NCBI RefSeq assembly: GCF_010093535.1
Contig: NW_022985163.1
Coordinates: forward strand, 730,711-794,710
Length of the DNA: 64,000 bases
Direction: 5' to 3'
DNA from: Lindgomyces ingoldianus
Taxonomy: Eukaryota > Ascomycota > Dothideomycetes > Pleosporales > Lindgomycetaceae
Part shown: positions 33,738 to 44,714 of the stretch, piece by piece
Numbering within the stretch: the first letter of the stretch is position 1
Layout of the letters: every line of letters begins with the position of its first letter
Position numbers and translations under genes: made by a program
Notes under the pieces: generated by a model
The model's database searches: none
Seen by the model: only the letters and a program-made list of their open reading frames with translations
What the model was told of the DNA's origin: nothing

Positions 33738-36532
33738 ATGATGGAAGCCGCTTCGGTTGAGTTGAATAAGCTGGAGCGCAAAGGCTCCGCTCCTGTCAAG
33801 CGAAGAGTAAGCCGAGCTTGTGACCACTGCCACCGTATGCGAACACGCTGCAACGGACAGGCGCCGTGCTCGCGATGTATAGGTACGTAGAAAACTCGAG
33901 CTGCCAATATCTGTCGGTCACGACACTAATGAAGCGCAAGAACTCGAGTATGTCTGCCAGTATAACAGAGAGAAGAAGCGCCGAGGAAAGGTCAGCAGTC
34001 TTCCATTGCCTTCAAATAGCGGTGTGCTTAATCTTTCTCCAGGTCCCTCGACACATCCAAAAGCAGAGAGAGGAGGCAGCGCATACAGATCCGCGCAGCC
34101 CTCAAAACGGAAATGGACTTTCCATACAGACCTCCAGTCACTACGAAGGAGCCGACGTAATTCCTGAGATGGAAGACGGGATATGGTCGCCTGCACAGCC
34201 AACACCAATAAGTCAGCATTTTCCAACCACCAAAGACGACATGCACCACGTAACATCGCCTCGGTGGCAGGCTATGCCCCCAAGTAAGATTTTAGACCGT
34301 TTAATGCTTTACATGGCCATTAATACTTACAAAATCTCCAGACCAAACTTTCGACGGCCATGTCAACCATATCATGATAGATCCTTTGTTACTAAGCCCT
34401 GGAGAAATGAATCCGTATCCGCACCCGCTGCAGGTCCCAATGCCACGAAATGAGGACTTAATGTTTGCCATGAACGAGATGCACCTCGTACCGAATTCGG
34501 GTACGCCCGTGTCCATGCCTCCGGAGTATGCGACCATGAGTTATCCAATGCATTTCACAGCAGTCCGGCAATCCTCTCCGCATAGTTATGGATCTGGAGA
34601 CACTGGATCGCCCCAGTCTGCAGCCAGCGCTACCTCGTCTCACCCTGGGATTACGCCATGCAGGTACCCCGTTCTAAAACCTTTGATTCCTCACCTAGGC
34701 TCAATCATGTCCATGTCAATGGCTTGTGATCTCTTGGAGTTCTATTTTCAAAGTTCCTCATCCGTCTTTATGGAACCCGTGTCGCCGTACATACTTGGAA
34801 CTGTGTTTAGGAAGCGTTCATTCTTGCGACAGCACAAACCAAGGAAGTGCACCCCGGCCCTCTTGGCAAGTCTTCTGTGGATAGCTGCTCAAACCAGTGA
34901 AGCAAGCTACTTGACATCGTCACCTTCAGCGAGAGGCGTTATCTGTCAAAAGCTGTGGAAGCTCACGATCGATTTGTTGAAACCACTAGTCCACTCACCA
35001 ACAGGGGCTCATGGCTTTGCCCAAGGTGCAGGCTCAATGGTTAGTCCGGCCCCACATGACGCTTTTGGAGTTGAACGTGTCGTGGGCCGCTATGATGCAA
35101 GAATGGAAGTTGGAATATCCCCTACAGGTACCCTAGATGATGTTGCCACTTACCTGAACCTTGGCACCGTCACTTCGGCCAGTGAGTACAAAGCTGCTAG
35201 GTATGGATAGAAGCTTGATTCTTGTGCCACACTACTAACCCAATTTCAGTCTTCGCTGGTTGAATGCCGCCTGGGGTCTGGCGAGAGAGCTGAAACTAGG
35301 AAGGGAGCTACCTCAGGATTTCACGGCCGATCGCGACTCTAATGGAACAGAAAATGGGGAAATGGACATGGGAATGTCGGATGGCTCTAACTCAGGGGTG
35401 CAAATGCCGGCCGGATCCCCAGCTCTCGCGCTCATCGAAGAGATGAAGGAGGAACGAAGGAGGCTTTGGTGGCTTCTTTACATGATTGACAGGCACCTCG
35501 GACTGTGCTATAACAGGCCATTAGCGATGCTGGATAGTGAATGCGAGGAGCTATATCAGCCTGTACAGGATACCGTGTGGCAGGCCGGGGAATTCTATAC
35601 CGGAAGTTCAACCCCAAAACGAAAGGGACTCACATTCCAGTGTATTTCCCACGACATATTCGGATTCTTCCTACCGCTGATGACGATCCTTGGCGACATA
35701 GTGGACCTCAATGCGCAGAAAAACCATCCAAGGTTTGGGCAACGCAGGACATCTGGATGGGAGCTCCATGAGAACGAAATCACCCTCCAACTCGAAAGGT
35801 ACGCGTACAGCCTGCAAGAATTCAAGATCCAACAAGGGTGCAGACCTTCAAGGGAAGATGCCGCAAACAACCCGAACGGTACTCCAGATCCCGTCCGAAG
35901 CGAATGGATACACCAGACGAAGAAGGTTGTCGCATACGGAACCCACATCATGTATGTTCTCCACATACTTCTCCATGGCAAATGGGACCCGGTATCTCTT
36001 TTGGAGGATGACAATATGTGGATTTGCTCTCAATCATTCCTTGCGGCGACATCCAACGCCGTTTCTGCTGCTCATGCTGTGGATGAGATTCTTGAGCTTG
36101 ACCCAGACCTTTCGTTCATGCCGTATTTCTTTGGAATGGTAAGTTCTCCCCGCTGAAACTAGCCGTGGCAGCCAACTTACCAATAAATTTAGTATCTCTT
36201 GCAAGGAAGTTTAATTCTTCTGTTGCTAGCCGATAAATTACAGGTGGACACAAATGATGGCGTGATCAAAGCTTGTGAAACAATCGTGCGCGCCCACGAA
36301 GCGGCTGTCGTTACTTTGAACACAGAATATCAGGTAAGGCGATAATTCGGGGATCGTCTAAGCGGAGAAATGCTAATTCTTGACGCAGAGAAATTTCCGA
36401 AAAGTCATGATCTCGACGTTAGCGCAGATCAAAAAGGGAGTGAACCAACACCGGGAGATGAATCCAGCAAAGCGAAGGGAGGTTCTTTCATTATATCGGT
36501 GGACAAATTTAGGAAATGGTCTCGCGATTTGA
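33738..36532 (+). CDS. Zn(II)2Cys6 transcription factor, XlnR/Xyr1 family
   Basis: Seven exons, 33738-33882, 33941-33990, 34043-34283, 34342-35200, 35250-36138, 36193-36333 and 36389-36532, close in phase at 822 aa. The zinc cluster is [20 protein letters not shown] with the sixth Cys in ELEYVCQYN (Cys about 28, 31, 38, 44, 47, 54), followed by the basic linker REKKRRGK. The middle fungal-specific TF domain contains [20 protein letters not shown] and [23 protein letters not shown]. The end is [25 protein letters not shown] and [15 protein letters not shown]. The C-terminal two thirds match XlnR/Xyr1 and its close paralogues; the zinc cluster differs from canonical XlnR (CDQCNQLRTKCDG). It therefore looks like a paralogous regulator of plant-polysaccharide or sugar use. 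Adjacency to lga1/gar2 suggests, but does not show, a galacturonate role. Confidence 0.88.
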
Positions 36533-37584
36533 AAAGTTATTAAGTATTGAGCATTGAGCGACGGTATTATTATCATGTTCGCTGGAAATTTACGGGGGCT
36601 TGGGGAAAGAGTCTGGACCTTCGTTTACTCCAAAAGGAAGGCTTTCTGCAATTCGTCAATGTATGACTAGTAGTCCTAGTCAAGGACGATTAAGAGAAGT
36701 CTTATAAATTTGCGAATCGCTACTGGGAGACTTACATTGAGTGACAAAGGATGAGTGGATACGGCGTGAGCCCTCACAAGTAGATTTGAAAGAGAAAGAT
36801 TACCACGCCGCGAAGAATCGACCATACTAGCTCGATCTTTTATGTGCCACTTCTCCAGCCCTTACCAGGCGAAAAGCGAACCCGAGCCGTAATGCTCATT
36901 TACGCAATGATATTGCAGCTTTGAGTCGAGGTCGATTGCGTGCCAAGCGGTATCAGAATAGCCCAGGGTTAGAAAGTTACCGGCGGAGATCCGACGCGGG
37001 ACGAGAATCGGGAGCATCGGCATAAGTTAAGGAATTAGTGATGATGTTTAAACAAACATTTCTATAATTATCACTCAGGCTCATCCTTTCCTTAGGTATT
37101 TGGGAGCCAGTAAACCAACGAGGGGGCGCCAAGTACGGGTTAACGTCGGAGAGGCTACCCCAGCCGAAATCGACAGGAACAAAGACACCTCAAGCTCGTA
37201 TCGAAAGTTAGCGAATGACTCGTGTGCACTGAAAGGTGCTTGAGCAGCAAGTCGTCTGCTCCACCCTTGGTAGTTTACTAGCGAAGATCACCGAGTAGGT
37301 CAATGACACTTACCCTGCAAGTTATCATACACAATCGCTGTAGGGAGTCCAATGGCGGAGAACCGCGATTGTGGCGCGTGGCAATATACCAGATGCATAG
37401 AGAACCTGTCCTCTATTACCTATCCCAAGATGTGTGTATTTACAAAACAAAGACCCTCATGAATGCAGATGACATGCGTGATAAATGAAAACAACATAAT
37501 CTTCTCAGGTATTTTCATAACAAAGACTTGCTCGGTAAGGAGTGTTGGAGCAATACGCAGAGTTAAGACAATGCTCGAGTGTTA
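36533..37584. other. Spacer between convergent genes
   Basis: The regulator and lga1 converge here. One kilobase without a recognisable gene; only short frames. Nothing else is seen. Confidence 0.5.
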
Positions 37585-38589
37585 TCATAAGTTTTTCTCC
37601 ACATCCATGACCTCTTTAATTCCTTTCGCGACGGCTTCAACCCTCTCTTGGCTCAGTCGCTTAAGTGGCCGACGAGGGTAGCCGCCATAGCCGTAATATG
37701 ACTGGATGGCCGACTTCGTTCCCGGGATCGCGGCTTTGGTAAGGACCCAGTCGCCCTTGCTGAGGGTCCTCTGTAGTTCTAGGGCTGCATCGTACCTTCC
37801 CTCCGCCCACAGATTCCACACCTTGACACAGGTCTTCGGGACGACATTGGCACCCCCGGCAATGATCCCAGAACCACCACTGGCTGCTGTTTGGGCAGTG
37901 AAGTCAGCCATACCACCGAAGGCCATATACCCACTGCCTTGGGTCTTGGTAGTGACAGCATTCGTAGCGAGAGCAACTCGGGTAAGCTTTCCGGTATTAC
38001 CGCAAGTGAATTTGGTCCCGACGATGTTGGGGTGCTTGGCAAGCTTTATGATGAGGTCGCTGTCCATATCTATGCCCGCAACAGCCCCGGGGTAATTGTA
38101 CAGGATGATAGGAAGCGGTGACCCATCCGCAACACTTGTGAAATACTCGTAGAGGGCTTCCTCATCCATAGCGTAGCGGTAGTAGCTTGGGGGTACGATA
38201 AGCACGTACTCTCCGCCAGCAGCGGCGGACTCCTTGCAGAGTTCGATAGTGAGCTTAATGCCTTGCTCGGATGCCCCTACAATGACAGGCACGTCATGGT
38301 ATCCAGCCTCATCCAAAGCCTCACGCGTTGCTCGCGTGATGGCGGCCTTCTCAGCCCGAGACAGATGCACTGCCTCTCCGTTGGATCCCATGGTAACGAG
38401 CCCAACAAGGCCCGCTTCAGCAAGCCTCACCGCATGTTTCCGGACTGTCGGGAGGTCAACTTCTTCGGTCTCTGGGTTAAAAAAGGTCATCGTGGGCGAG
38501 TAGATGCCGGGCCGAAGAGGTGTACGTGGTTTGGCATGGCCGTTAGCAACACCATTTGTGTAGCCGTTCGTTACGCTGCCTGAAGTCAT
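37585..38589 (-). CDS. lga1: 2-keto-3-deoxy-L-galactonate aldolase (DapA family)
   Basis: A single exon gives 334 aa of the DHDPS/DapA superfamily. After a 25-residue disordered start come RPGIYSPTMTFF and GLVTMGSNGEAVHLSRAEK (phosphate/carboxylate-binding GSNGE). Then VPVIVGASEQG, the catalytic Tyr in ILYNYPG and the Schiff-base Lys in IVGTKFTCGNTGKL follow. This matches fungal LGA1/GaaC, which cleaves 2-keto-3-deoxy-L-galactonate to pyruvate and L-glyceraldehyde, step 3 of D-galacturonate catabolism. The divergent partner is the step 1 reductase, which strongly supports this identity over 4-hydroxy-2-oxoglutarate or dihydrodipicolinate enzymes. Fungi make lysine by the aminoadipate route and do not need DapA. 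The ATG of MTSGSVTNGY is the first in-frame ATG. No introns, unlike its partner. Confidence 0.88.
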   Translation of the reverse strand: MTSGSVTNGYTNGVANGHAKPRTPLRPGIYSPTMTFFNPETEEVDLPTVRKHAVRLAEAGLVGLVTMGSNGEAVHLSRAEKAAITRATREALDEAGYHDVPVIVGASEQGIKLTIELCKESAAAGGEYVLIVPPSYYRYAMDEEALYEYFTSVADGSPLPIILYNYPGAVAGIDMDSDLIIKLAKHPNIVGTKFTCGNTGKLTRVALATNAVTTKTQGSGYMAFGGMADFTAQTAASGGSGIIAGGANVVPKTCVKVWNLWAEGRYDAALELQRTLSKGDWVLTKAAIPGTKSAIQSYYGYGGYPRRPLKRLSQERVEAVAKGIKEVMDVEKNL

Positions 38590-39484
38590 AGTGAAAGAGG
38601 CGTGAAAAGAGAAACAAAGATTTGAAGAAGACACAGAAAACCAAGAGATTTGGAGAACCGGAGGAGGGGAGACGGGGTGCTATGGTCTGCAGTCCACATG
38701 CGAACTTCGGGCGTCGTTTAATATAACAGCGAGATGGAGAACAATCGGTGTAAAGTAGGCAGTGGACTAGCCGGCAGCCCAATTCCATCCCACCTTTGGT
38801 GCTTTTCTCCATCCCTTTGAAAGTCAAGAGAGTCAATACATGATCGCTATTCGCCGGACGCAACAGAGTTTGACACAGCGAAAGCTCGGAACGGGGGCCG
38901 GACACTGTCACTTGCAGGGCTGTGGGCTGAAGCTCGCAGCATCTTCAGCGGATGCCTGCGGGAGATGCGGGACACAATTGCGGCCTTTTTCAAAGGAAGG
39001 TGACTAAAATTATCGGTTGTGTTAAGGGGAGAGGTGCAATGTCTGGTAGGGTGAATGAGGTTTATGGTGGCACTGCATCACAGACGGTTGGAGGTGGTCG
39101 CTGCTCACGCACCAGTGATGGTTTTTCCACGAATGAAGTTGTGGAAGAGGGCGTGGGGTGCATGGGTCGTCGACGGGTGGTTGTCTTGGCCTGGGGAAAG
39201 ATTGCCATTGAAGAACGATCTGGGCGAGGGGAGCTCCGGCAAAATGCTGGCGTACACTGGAGCTCGGTCTATCTGCCCCCTCATCACTCATTGAGAATAT
39301 ATTTTCCGTTCGTATCGATAGCTCAGCCCTATGTCAAAGACCGAACCAAAGGCCGATGCAGGGCCGCATTTTCGAGTTCTCGACGACCGATCTTCTACCA
39401 CTCTCCAGAAGCAGTTGCCATCCATACTGAGAATCGAGATAAACATACCACTGACACAGGGAAATAGTAATTATAATAGCAATT
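38590..39484. promoter_or_regulatory. Bidirectional lga1/gar2 promoter with GARE-like and CreA-like sites
   Basis: This 895-bp segment separates two divergent start codons. It holds one CCNCCAA-type site as TTGGAGG at 39088-39094, about 500 bp from the lga1 start and 400 bp from gar2. Two SYGGRG sites, the consensus of the carbon catabolite repressor CreA, lie close together: GTGGGG at 39153-39158 and CTGGGG at 39191-39196. This matches what is known for Botrytis cinerea, where the same gene pair shares a bidirectional promoter with a galacturonate-responsive element. Site function here is inferred from consensus only. Confidence 0.6.
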
Positions 39485-41131
39485 ATGGCACCCCTTGAGG
39501 TTTTGATGGTGAGTTTGCCCATCTTGGTCAGGTGAGGGGCAGCTGTCCGAGCTGCATACTGTTTTCCTTTTTCCCACCTTACCTACTCTCGCACCATGCG
39601 CAATCAGAATTGCTTTTCTTCGTTCCTGGATGTTCCCATCACACCGCCTCTTGCGATTATCGCCACTAAATGCCATGGCTAATGAAATGCTCAGGTCGGG
39701 ACCGGAGAGTACACAACAGGCTTTGTGGGCGGGGGAGCTTCGAAATCCGACAAGAAGGTGGGTGTTGTTGGCTTGACACTGTTCGACCTGAGGCGGCGGG
39801 GGAAGGTTGGGAAGCTCTCAATGGTAGGAGTGTCTGGTGACAAATATCCCGCGATCCGTACGGCACAACACCCATTGGAGGTCAATCCGGTCCGCTGACC
39901 TGGCGTAGGCGAGCATCTTCAAAAAAATATCTCCGAGGCATACAATGGCCTCGACGTCTCATTCGAAGAGTACCCCAAAGAGGGCAAACGTAATCCAGAC
40001 GCGTACAAAACCGCAATTGATGCCTTACCAAAAGGCAGCGCAAGTAAGGATCTCCACTCATGCAAAATCTCGAACGAGCGTTGGTAAGGATAAACTGACC
40101 TCTCGTAGTCACCATCTTCACCCCTGATACGACCCACTACCCAATTGCCTTATACGCCATTGAACGAGGAATCCACGTCCTCATTACTAAACCCGCAGTC
40201 AAACTTCTAGAACACCACCAACAGCTGCTCGACGCCGCCCGGAGGCACAACGTCTTCGTATACGTGGAACACCACAAGCGATATGATCCTGCATACGCAG
40301 ATGCTCGCTTCAGGGCACAGAAGTTGGGCGACTTCAACTACTTCTACTCATACATGAGCCAGCCTAAGTAATACTTTCACTCTCCAATAGCTGCCAGTAA
40401 CCTAATCTATGGCCATCCAGGAGCCAATTGGAGACGTTCAAGGCGTGGGCGGGGAAGGACAGCGACATCTCGTACTACCTTAATTCACACCACATTGATA
40501 TCAACGAGTCGATGATCCCGGATTATCGGCCTGTGCGAGTGATGGGCAGTGCTGCGCGGGGAATTGCAACCGACCTCGGGTGTGCGCCAGGTACGGAAGA
40601 CACCATCACGTTGCTCGTGGATTGGGTCAAGAAGAGTGATCCTGGTAAACGAGCGACAGGTGTTTACACAGCTGGCTGGGCCGCACCGCAGAAGGCAGGT
40701 GTTCATTCAAATCAATATTTCCATTACATGGCTAGCAATGGAGAGATCAGAGTAAATCAAGCGAAGCGGGGCTACGATGTCACGGATGATGACACGGGTT
40801 TGCTATGGTATAATCCGTAAGTCTACCCACAACCATTCGCTCTTGTTTTACGGTTGACTCTACTAGATTTTACATGAAATACGCTCCAGATGAGGAGGGG
40901 AATTTCGCTGGACAGATTGGCTACGGGTACATCTCCTTCGAGAAATTCGTAGATGCCGTGAACGCCGTGAATGAAGGCAAAGTTACGCTCGAAGAACTCG
41001 ACCGGCGTCCACTACCGACATTAAAGAACACGATTGCGACCACTGCCATCCTAGAAGCTGGTCGCAGGTCGCTAGACGAAAACAGGCCTATTGAAATTGC
41101 CGAGGAGAACGGCGTGTGGTCCTTGAAGTAA
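39485..41131 (+). CDS. gar2: D-galacturonate reductase (Gfo/Idh/MocA family)
   Basis: Six exons, 39485-39508, 39695-39857, 39909-40043, 40109-40367, 40421-40816 and 40867-41131, close in phase at 405 aa. Exon 1 is a 24-nt microexon (MAPLEVLM) followed by a 186-nt intron. The Rossmann fold begins [15 protein letters not shown]. The loop TKPAVKLL and the family Lys in [15 protein letters not shown] follow, and the C-terminal domain contains [10 protein letters not shown] and [12 protein letters not shown]. The protein closely resembles fungal GAR2/GaaA-type reductases, which reduce D-galacturonate to L-galactonate with NADPH or NADH, the first step of pectin-monomer breakdown. The acceptor joins A/IREHLQKN and QPK/SQLETF fix the splices. 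The dehydratase LGD1 (step 2) and L-glyceraldehyde reductase (step 4) are not in the window. Confidence 0.92.
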
Positions 41132-43060
41132 TTAGGGACAATTCCGGTAGAGGTATTCTATAGCGAAAAAGGAGAAAAAGGCCCAATTTTTTTGGTCTCC
41201 CATTACCGCTTTTCGTAGCCTGCAGTGTTGTTGTCTGTATTCATAACTTGTTATTTTCTGTTATTGACATCACTCCCCGTTATCACTTCGCATGCTTACG
41301 GTCAGACAGTACTATTTTGACAATTTTGGGGCGTTGTCGCTAATGCAAAATGACGTTTTCCGTTGTCGTCCAGATTATTTTCCCCCGCTCAGCCCCTCCA
41401 AAAAAGCCGAAAAAGGACAAAAGAGATGCTTTTTTCGCCGGCCTATAGATTTCACAGAGGCCACGGAGAAGACCTCATTCGCGAGAACTTTTTATTCTAA
41501 TCAGCAGAAACCCCATATTCAAACCCCGAGGGTAGTACACATTTAGAGAGTATGCCCCCTCCCCTAAAAAGAGTCATATGAAGTGTAGATTGGCCTAGAA
41601 TATGGCTAAACTACTATAGTGAGCTATTGCTGATGGATTTAAGATATTAGGGTCTTTTACAGCTTTTTTGAGAAGCGCATTTGCAGTATATTCTAGGGGA
41701 GAGATGATTGGCGGTGGAGATATTGGAGGCCCGTGCGAAATGGGTGTGTTGAGGTGAAAGAATGACTGACTGCCTCACCATGTCAGGTGTTTGCTATGGC
41801 AACTGTAACAGTCACACGCTCACCTTTGCTTTTCCCGAGCGCTATACTAATATTACTGCCGCTACGGATCGATTGCATCGCCTGGCTCTCCAGAAGAAAT
41901 CCTCATTTTGTTCCAGCAGAGTCACACTTTCTTCGATCATCCCACGTCCTCCCTCACAGATCTTCTCGCCGCTGTGACTTAAGAAACACACTCATACCCA
42001 AAGCCCAGGCCTAGACCTCGACCACGAAACGTATACTCGCCGCTCGCCGCCATAGAAACTCTAAATTACAGACCTACCCATTGTGCCATTTAAATTGCGC
42101 CAAAGTCTGGAAGCTTTGGAATACAAAGCCTAGAAACGTTTGGTGGGCAAAAGGCGTATTGGGGGTGGGGGAGGAATTATTCACTATCAATTCTGGTAAG
42201 TACTTTGGACCTGTGGACAGTAGTCCTGCCATAAACGAACAGCAGGCCAATCAAGTCATGGGGATGGAAGTGAATGACGGTAGTAGATGGAACTACGTAA
42301 CTCAAGACTTTACCAACAGTCCTCTCCACCCTGAACCCTAGGAAACAATAAATAACAAAATTGAGTAATAAAACGACCATGCGAAAATATATCATTGCTT
42401 TCACTTTACCCTCCTAGCGTTCCCCTTTTCCATAACATATTCATTCTTAAATCATGACGTACAACTATCATCTGCAGCAGACATTCTGGTCAAGTAGCGT
42501 TGCTATACATGAGCTTGAAAGACAGCGTTAGCATGGATATATAGAGAGCCCTGAAGAGAGCCTGCTGCCAACAGCCTCCCTCATCGCCTAAGGGCTGAGG
42601 AGTTAGAGTTTGTGGGTGTTGTCGCCTTCGTAAAAGTATCGGTGACAGCTTGTACGAACGTCCATTATTTTGGGAATATCGTGTTAGTCGTAGGTGTTCA
42701 ATAATTGACTTGAGCAATCTAGAGAAGAAAGACTGAGAGGCGTATGCATATATATGAGTAGCAAGCTCAAGAGAGCGTGCTCTAAGCTGAAAATGGTCCT
42801 TCTGCACAACAACCCACCTGTCTTACTAGCACGAATAAATCGAGAAAAGAGAGTAGCGAGAAGCCATGTTCTGAATTTGTTGGGTGATTGAAAGAGTACA
42901 CAGCACTAGACTCCATATAAACCCTCCTTTGTCAAAGGAACCATCCGAATGCAAAGAAGATTGATCATGCATCATCGCTGCCTTTTCACCCAAGGATTCG
43001 TTTACCCTGTCCGTATTCGCCCTCTTAGGTCACAGCCATATCCTCACATGCTACTCTACT
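41132..43060. other. 1.9 kb spacer
   Basis: gar2 and rps3 converge here. Poly-A and poly-T tracts occur near 41170-41205 and 41400-41440. An 86-codon plus frame at 42081-42341 has no family signal. I see no RNA gene or transposon. Confidence 0.45.
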
Positions 43061-44164
43061 CTATTCCTCAGTATAGCCCTCTGCTGGCGCCTCACCACCC
43101 TCCTGCTGCTCTGCCAGTCTCTGCTGTTCTGCGGCCTGTTGGGCAGCGAGGGCCTTTGCACCGTAGTCTTGAGACATGGGTTGTACGACGGGTTGCTCTT
43201 CCTTTGGCTCGATGATGGTGACGGAGTCGGGGAGAGACTTAGATGGGCCAGCCTTTCCTTCTGGATCTGAGCCGCGCATAATCTTGACCTTAATACCCAA
43301 GACACCCTGGCGGAGGAGGACGTGACGGGTGGCCTCATCGATGAAATCCTTGGCTGGCTGACCAGAGTGGATCATGAAACCATCCTATTTCCATATTAGT
43401 ATTCTCTTCCAGATCACAAAAATTATAGGGAAAGGTTCGCGCAACATACGGTGAACTTCATGCTTTTAGCACGCGCAGCCCTCAGCTTTCCGCTGACAAC
43501 GACCTCACAACCCTTCGCGCCGCTCTCCATGATGAACCTAAGGACACCATAGCATGCCCTTCGGACGGCCAGACCGTTCAGTAACTTGTATCGGAGGGAC
43601 TCGCACTGGGCAACGGCGGAGAGACCACGGTTCTGCACCTTAGCGGCATAGAGGGAGACGGAGTTCTCGGGGAACTTGAAGCGCTTCTGGATCAACGACG
43701 TGAGTTCGCGGATGCGACGGCCCTGCTCGCCGAGGACTTCTTGTGTGTGGGTTGCCCGGATGATGATGTCGGTGACGGTGGGAGTGACGCGGACTTCAAC
43801 GCCGGAGTAACCTTCCTCGGCCAGCTCGCGCTGGAAGAATTCGTTCAGTTCGGCGTAGAAGACGCCGTCTGTGAGATAGCTTGTTAGCCATTTCCATCCA
43901 TTTGTGCCGTCTTCCTAGAGCCAATTTTCGATTCTCGATGTCCCTAGAACCGCAGCCAATCCTGCGACCTGCGTGAAGTTGTCGGAAAAGGTGAGGCTCC
44001 AGAGCTCCAATACTCCAACCAGCTCGTAATACAGTAGAGAAAGGCTTATGCGTACCAGCAACGAACTTCCTCCTCTTCGAGCTGCATCACAGTTAGTTAT
44101 TTCTGCTTGATTGTGCGGTTTCTCTCAAATCGACTTACATAGCTCCTCCATGAGTGGCAGCCAT
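43061..44164 (-). CDS. rps3: 40S ribosomal protein S3 (uS3)
   Basis: Four exons, 44164-44139, 44080-44055, 43868-43450 and 43384-43061, close in phase at 264 aa. The first two exons are each only 26 nt (MAATHGGAI and SKRRKFVA); together they rebuild the conserved start [20 protein letters not shown]. The KH domain follows ([35 protein letters not shown]). Then come [44 protein letters not shown] and [13 protein letters not shown]. The C-terminal tail is Gln/Ala/Glu-rich. S3 sits at the mRNA entry site of the small ribosomal subunit. Intron 2 (between 44055 and 43868) is longer than the others, as is common in fungal ribosomal protein genes. Confidence 0.96.
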
Positions 44165-44714
44165 GTCTTCGGGTATAGAATTGGCGAATCTGAACTCCCG
44201 GGCGTGGAATTCAGGATATCGTGGCCGTCGTTGTGGGTTGTCGCTGGTTGAGATGATCGGTAGTGGGGATATTTCGAATTTGGGTGTGTGGGCTTACTAA
44301 CAAGGTGCACGGACCAGTCAAGGAACTTCGCGAACCCAGGGCTTCTCTATCCGTACGAAATCAACCTGTCTTCCGAATTAGGTTTGCCATCACCTGCAAA
44401 CTAGAAGTTACGAATGGAATTTAGCAGTTAGTCAGTAACATGTCGAAAATATCTAGGTAGGTTAATAGACTAGGGTCAGTCCTCAACTCCCATGCCGCTC
44501 GTAATTTGAAATCGTGAACAATGAGCGGGAAGGAGTGTTTCGCTATCACATTTTGGTGATACCTGATATTGCGATCCTCCAGGTGCGCTGCTAAGGCCTA
44601 TATACAGATCTAGAGATGCAGAACAAGATAGTAAAGACACCAGACACCTTCTCCAGTCACTAGATGCTACATACCATTACTGTTGAAGCGACGGATAGAT
44701 ACTACATGATAATC
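44165..44714. promoter_or_regulatory. rps3 upstream region
   Basis: This segment carries the rps3 promoter and the 3' flank of the transporter gene. I see no gene. Motifs such as AACCCTA or a T-rich ribosomal-protein box were not evident. Confidence 0.4.

Noticed and set aside
33738..36532. Naming the regulator XlnR/Xyr1 or GaaR outright
   Set aside because: The zinc cluster differs from canonical XlnR, and I cannot confirm the GaaR sequence from memory. A phylogeny is needed.
37585..38589. Dihydrodipicolinate synthase for lysine synthesis
   Set aside because: Fungi use the aminoadipate pathway; the divergent gar2 neighbour supports the galactonate aldolase.
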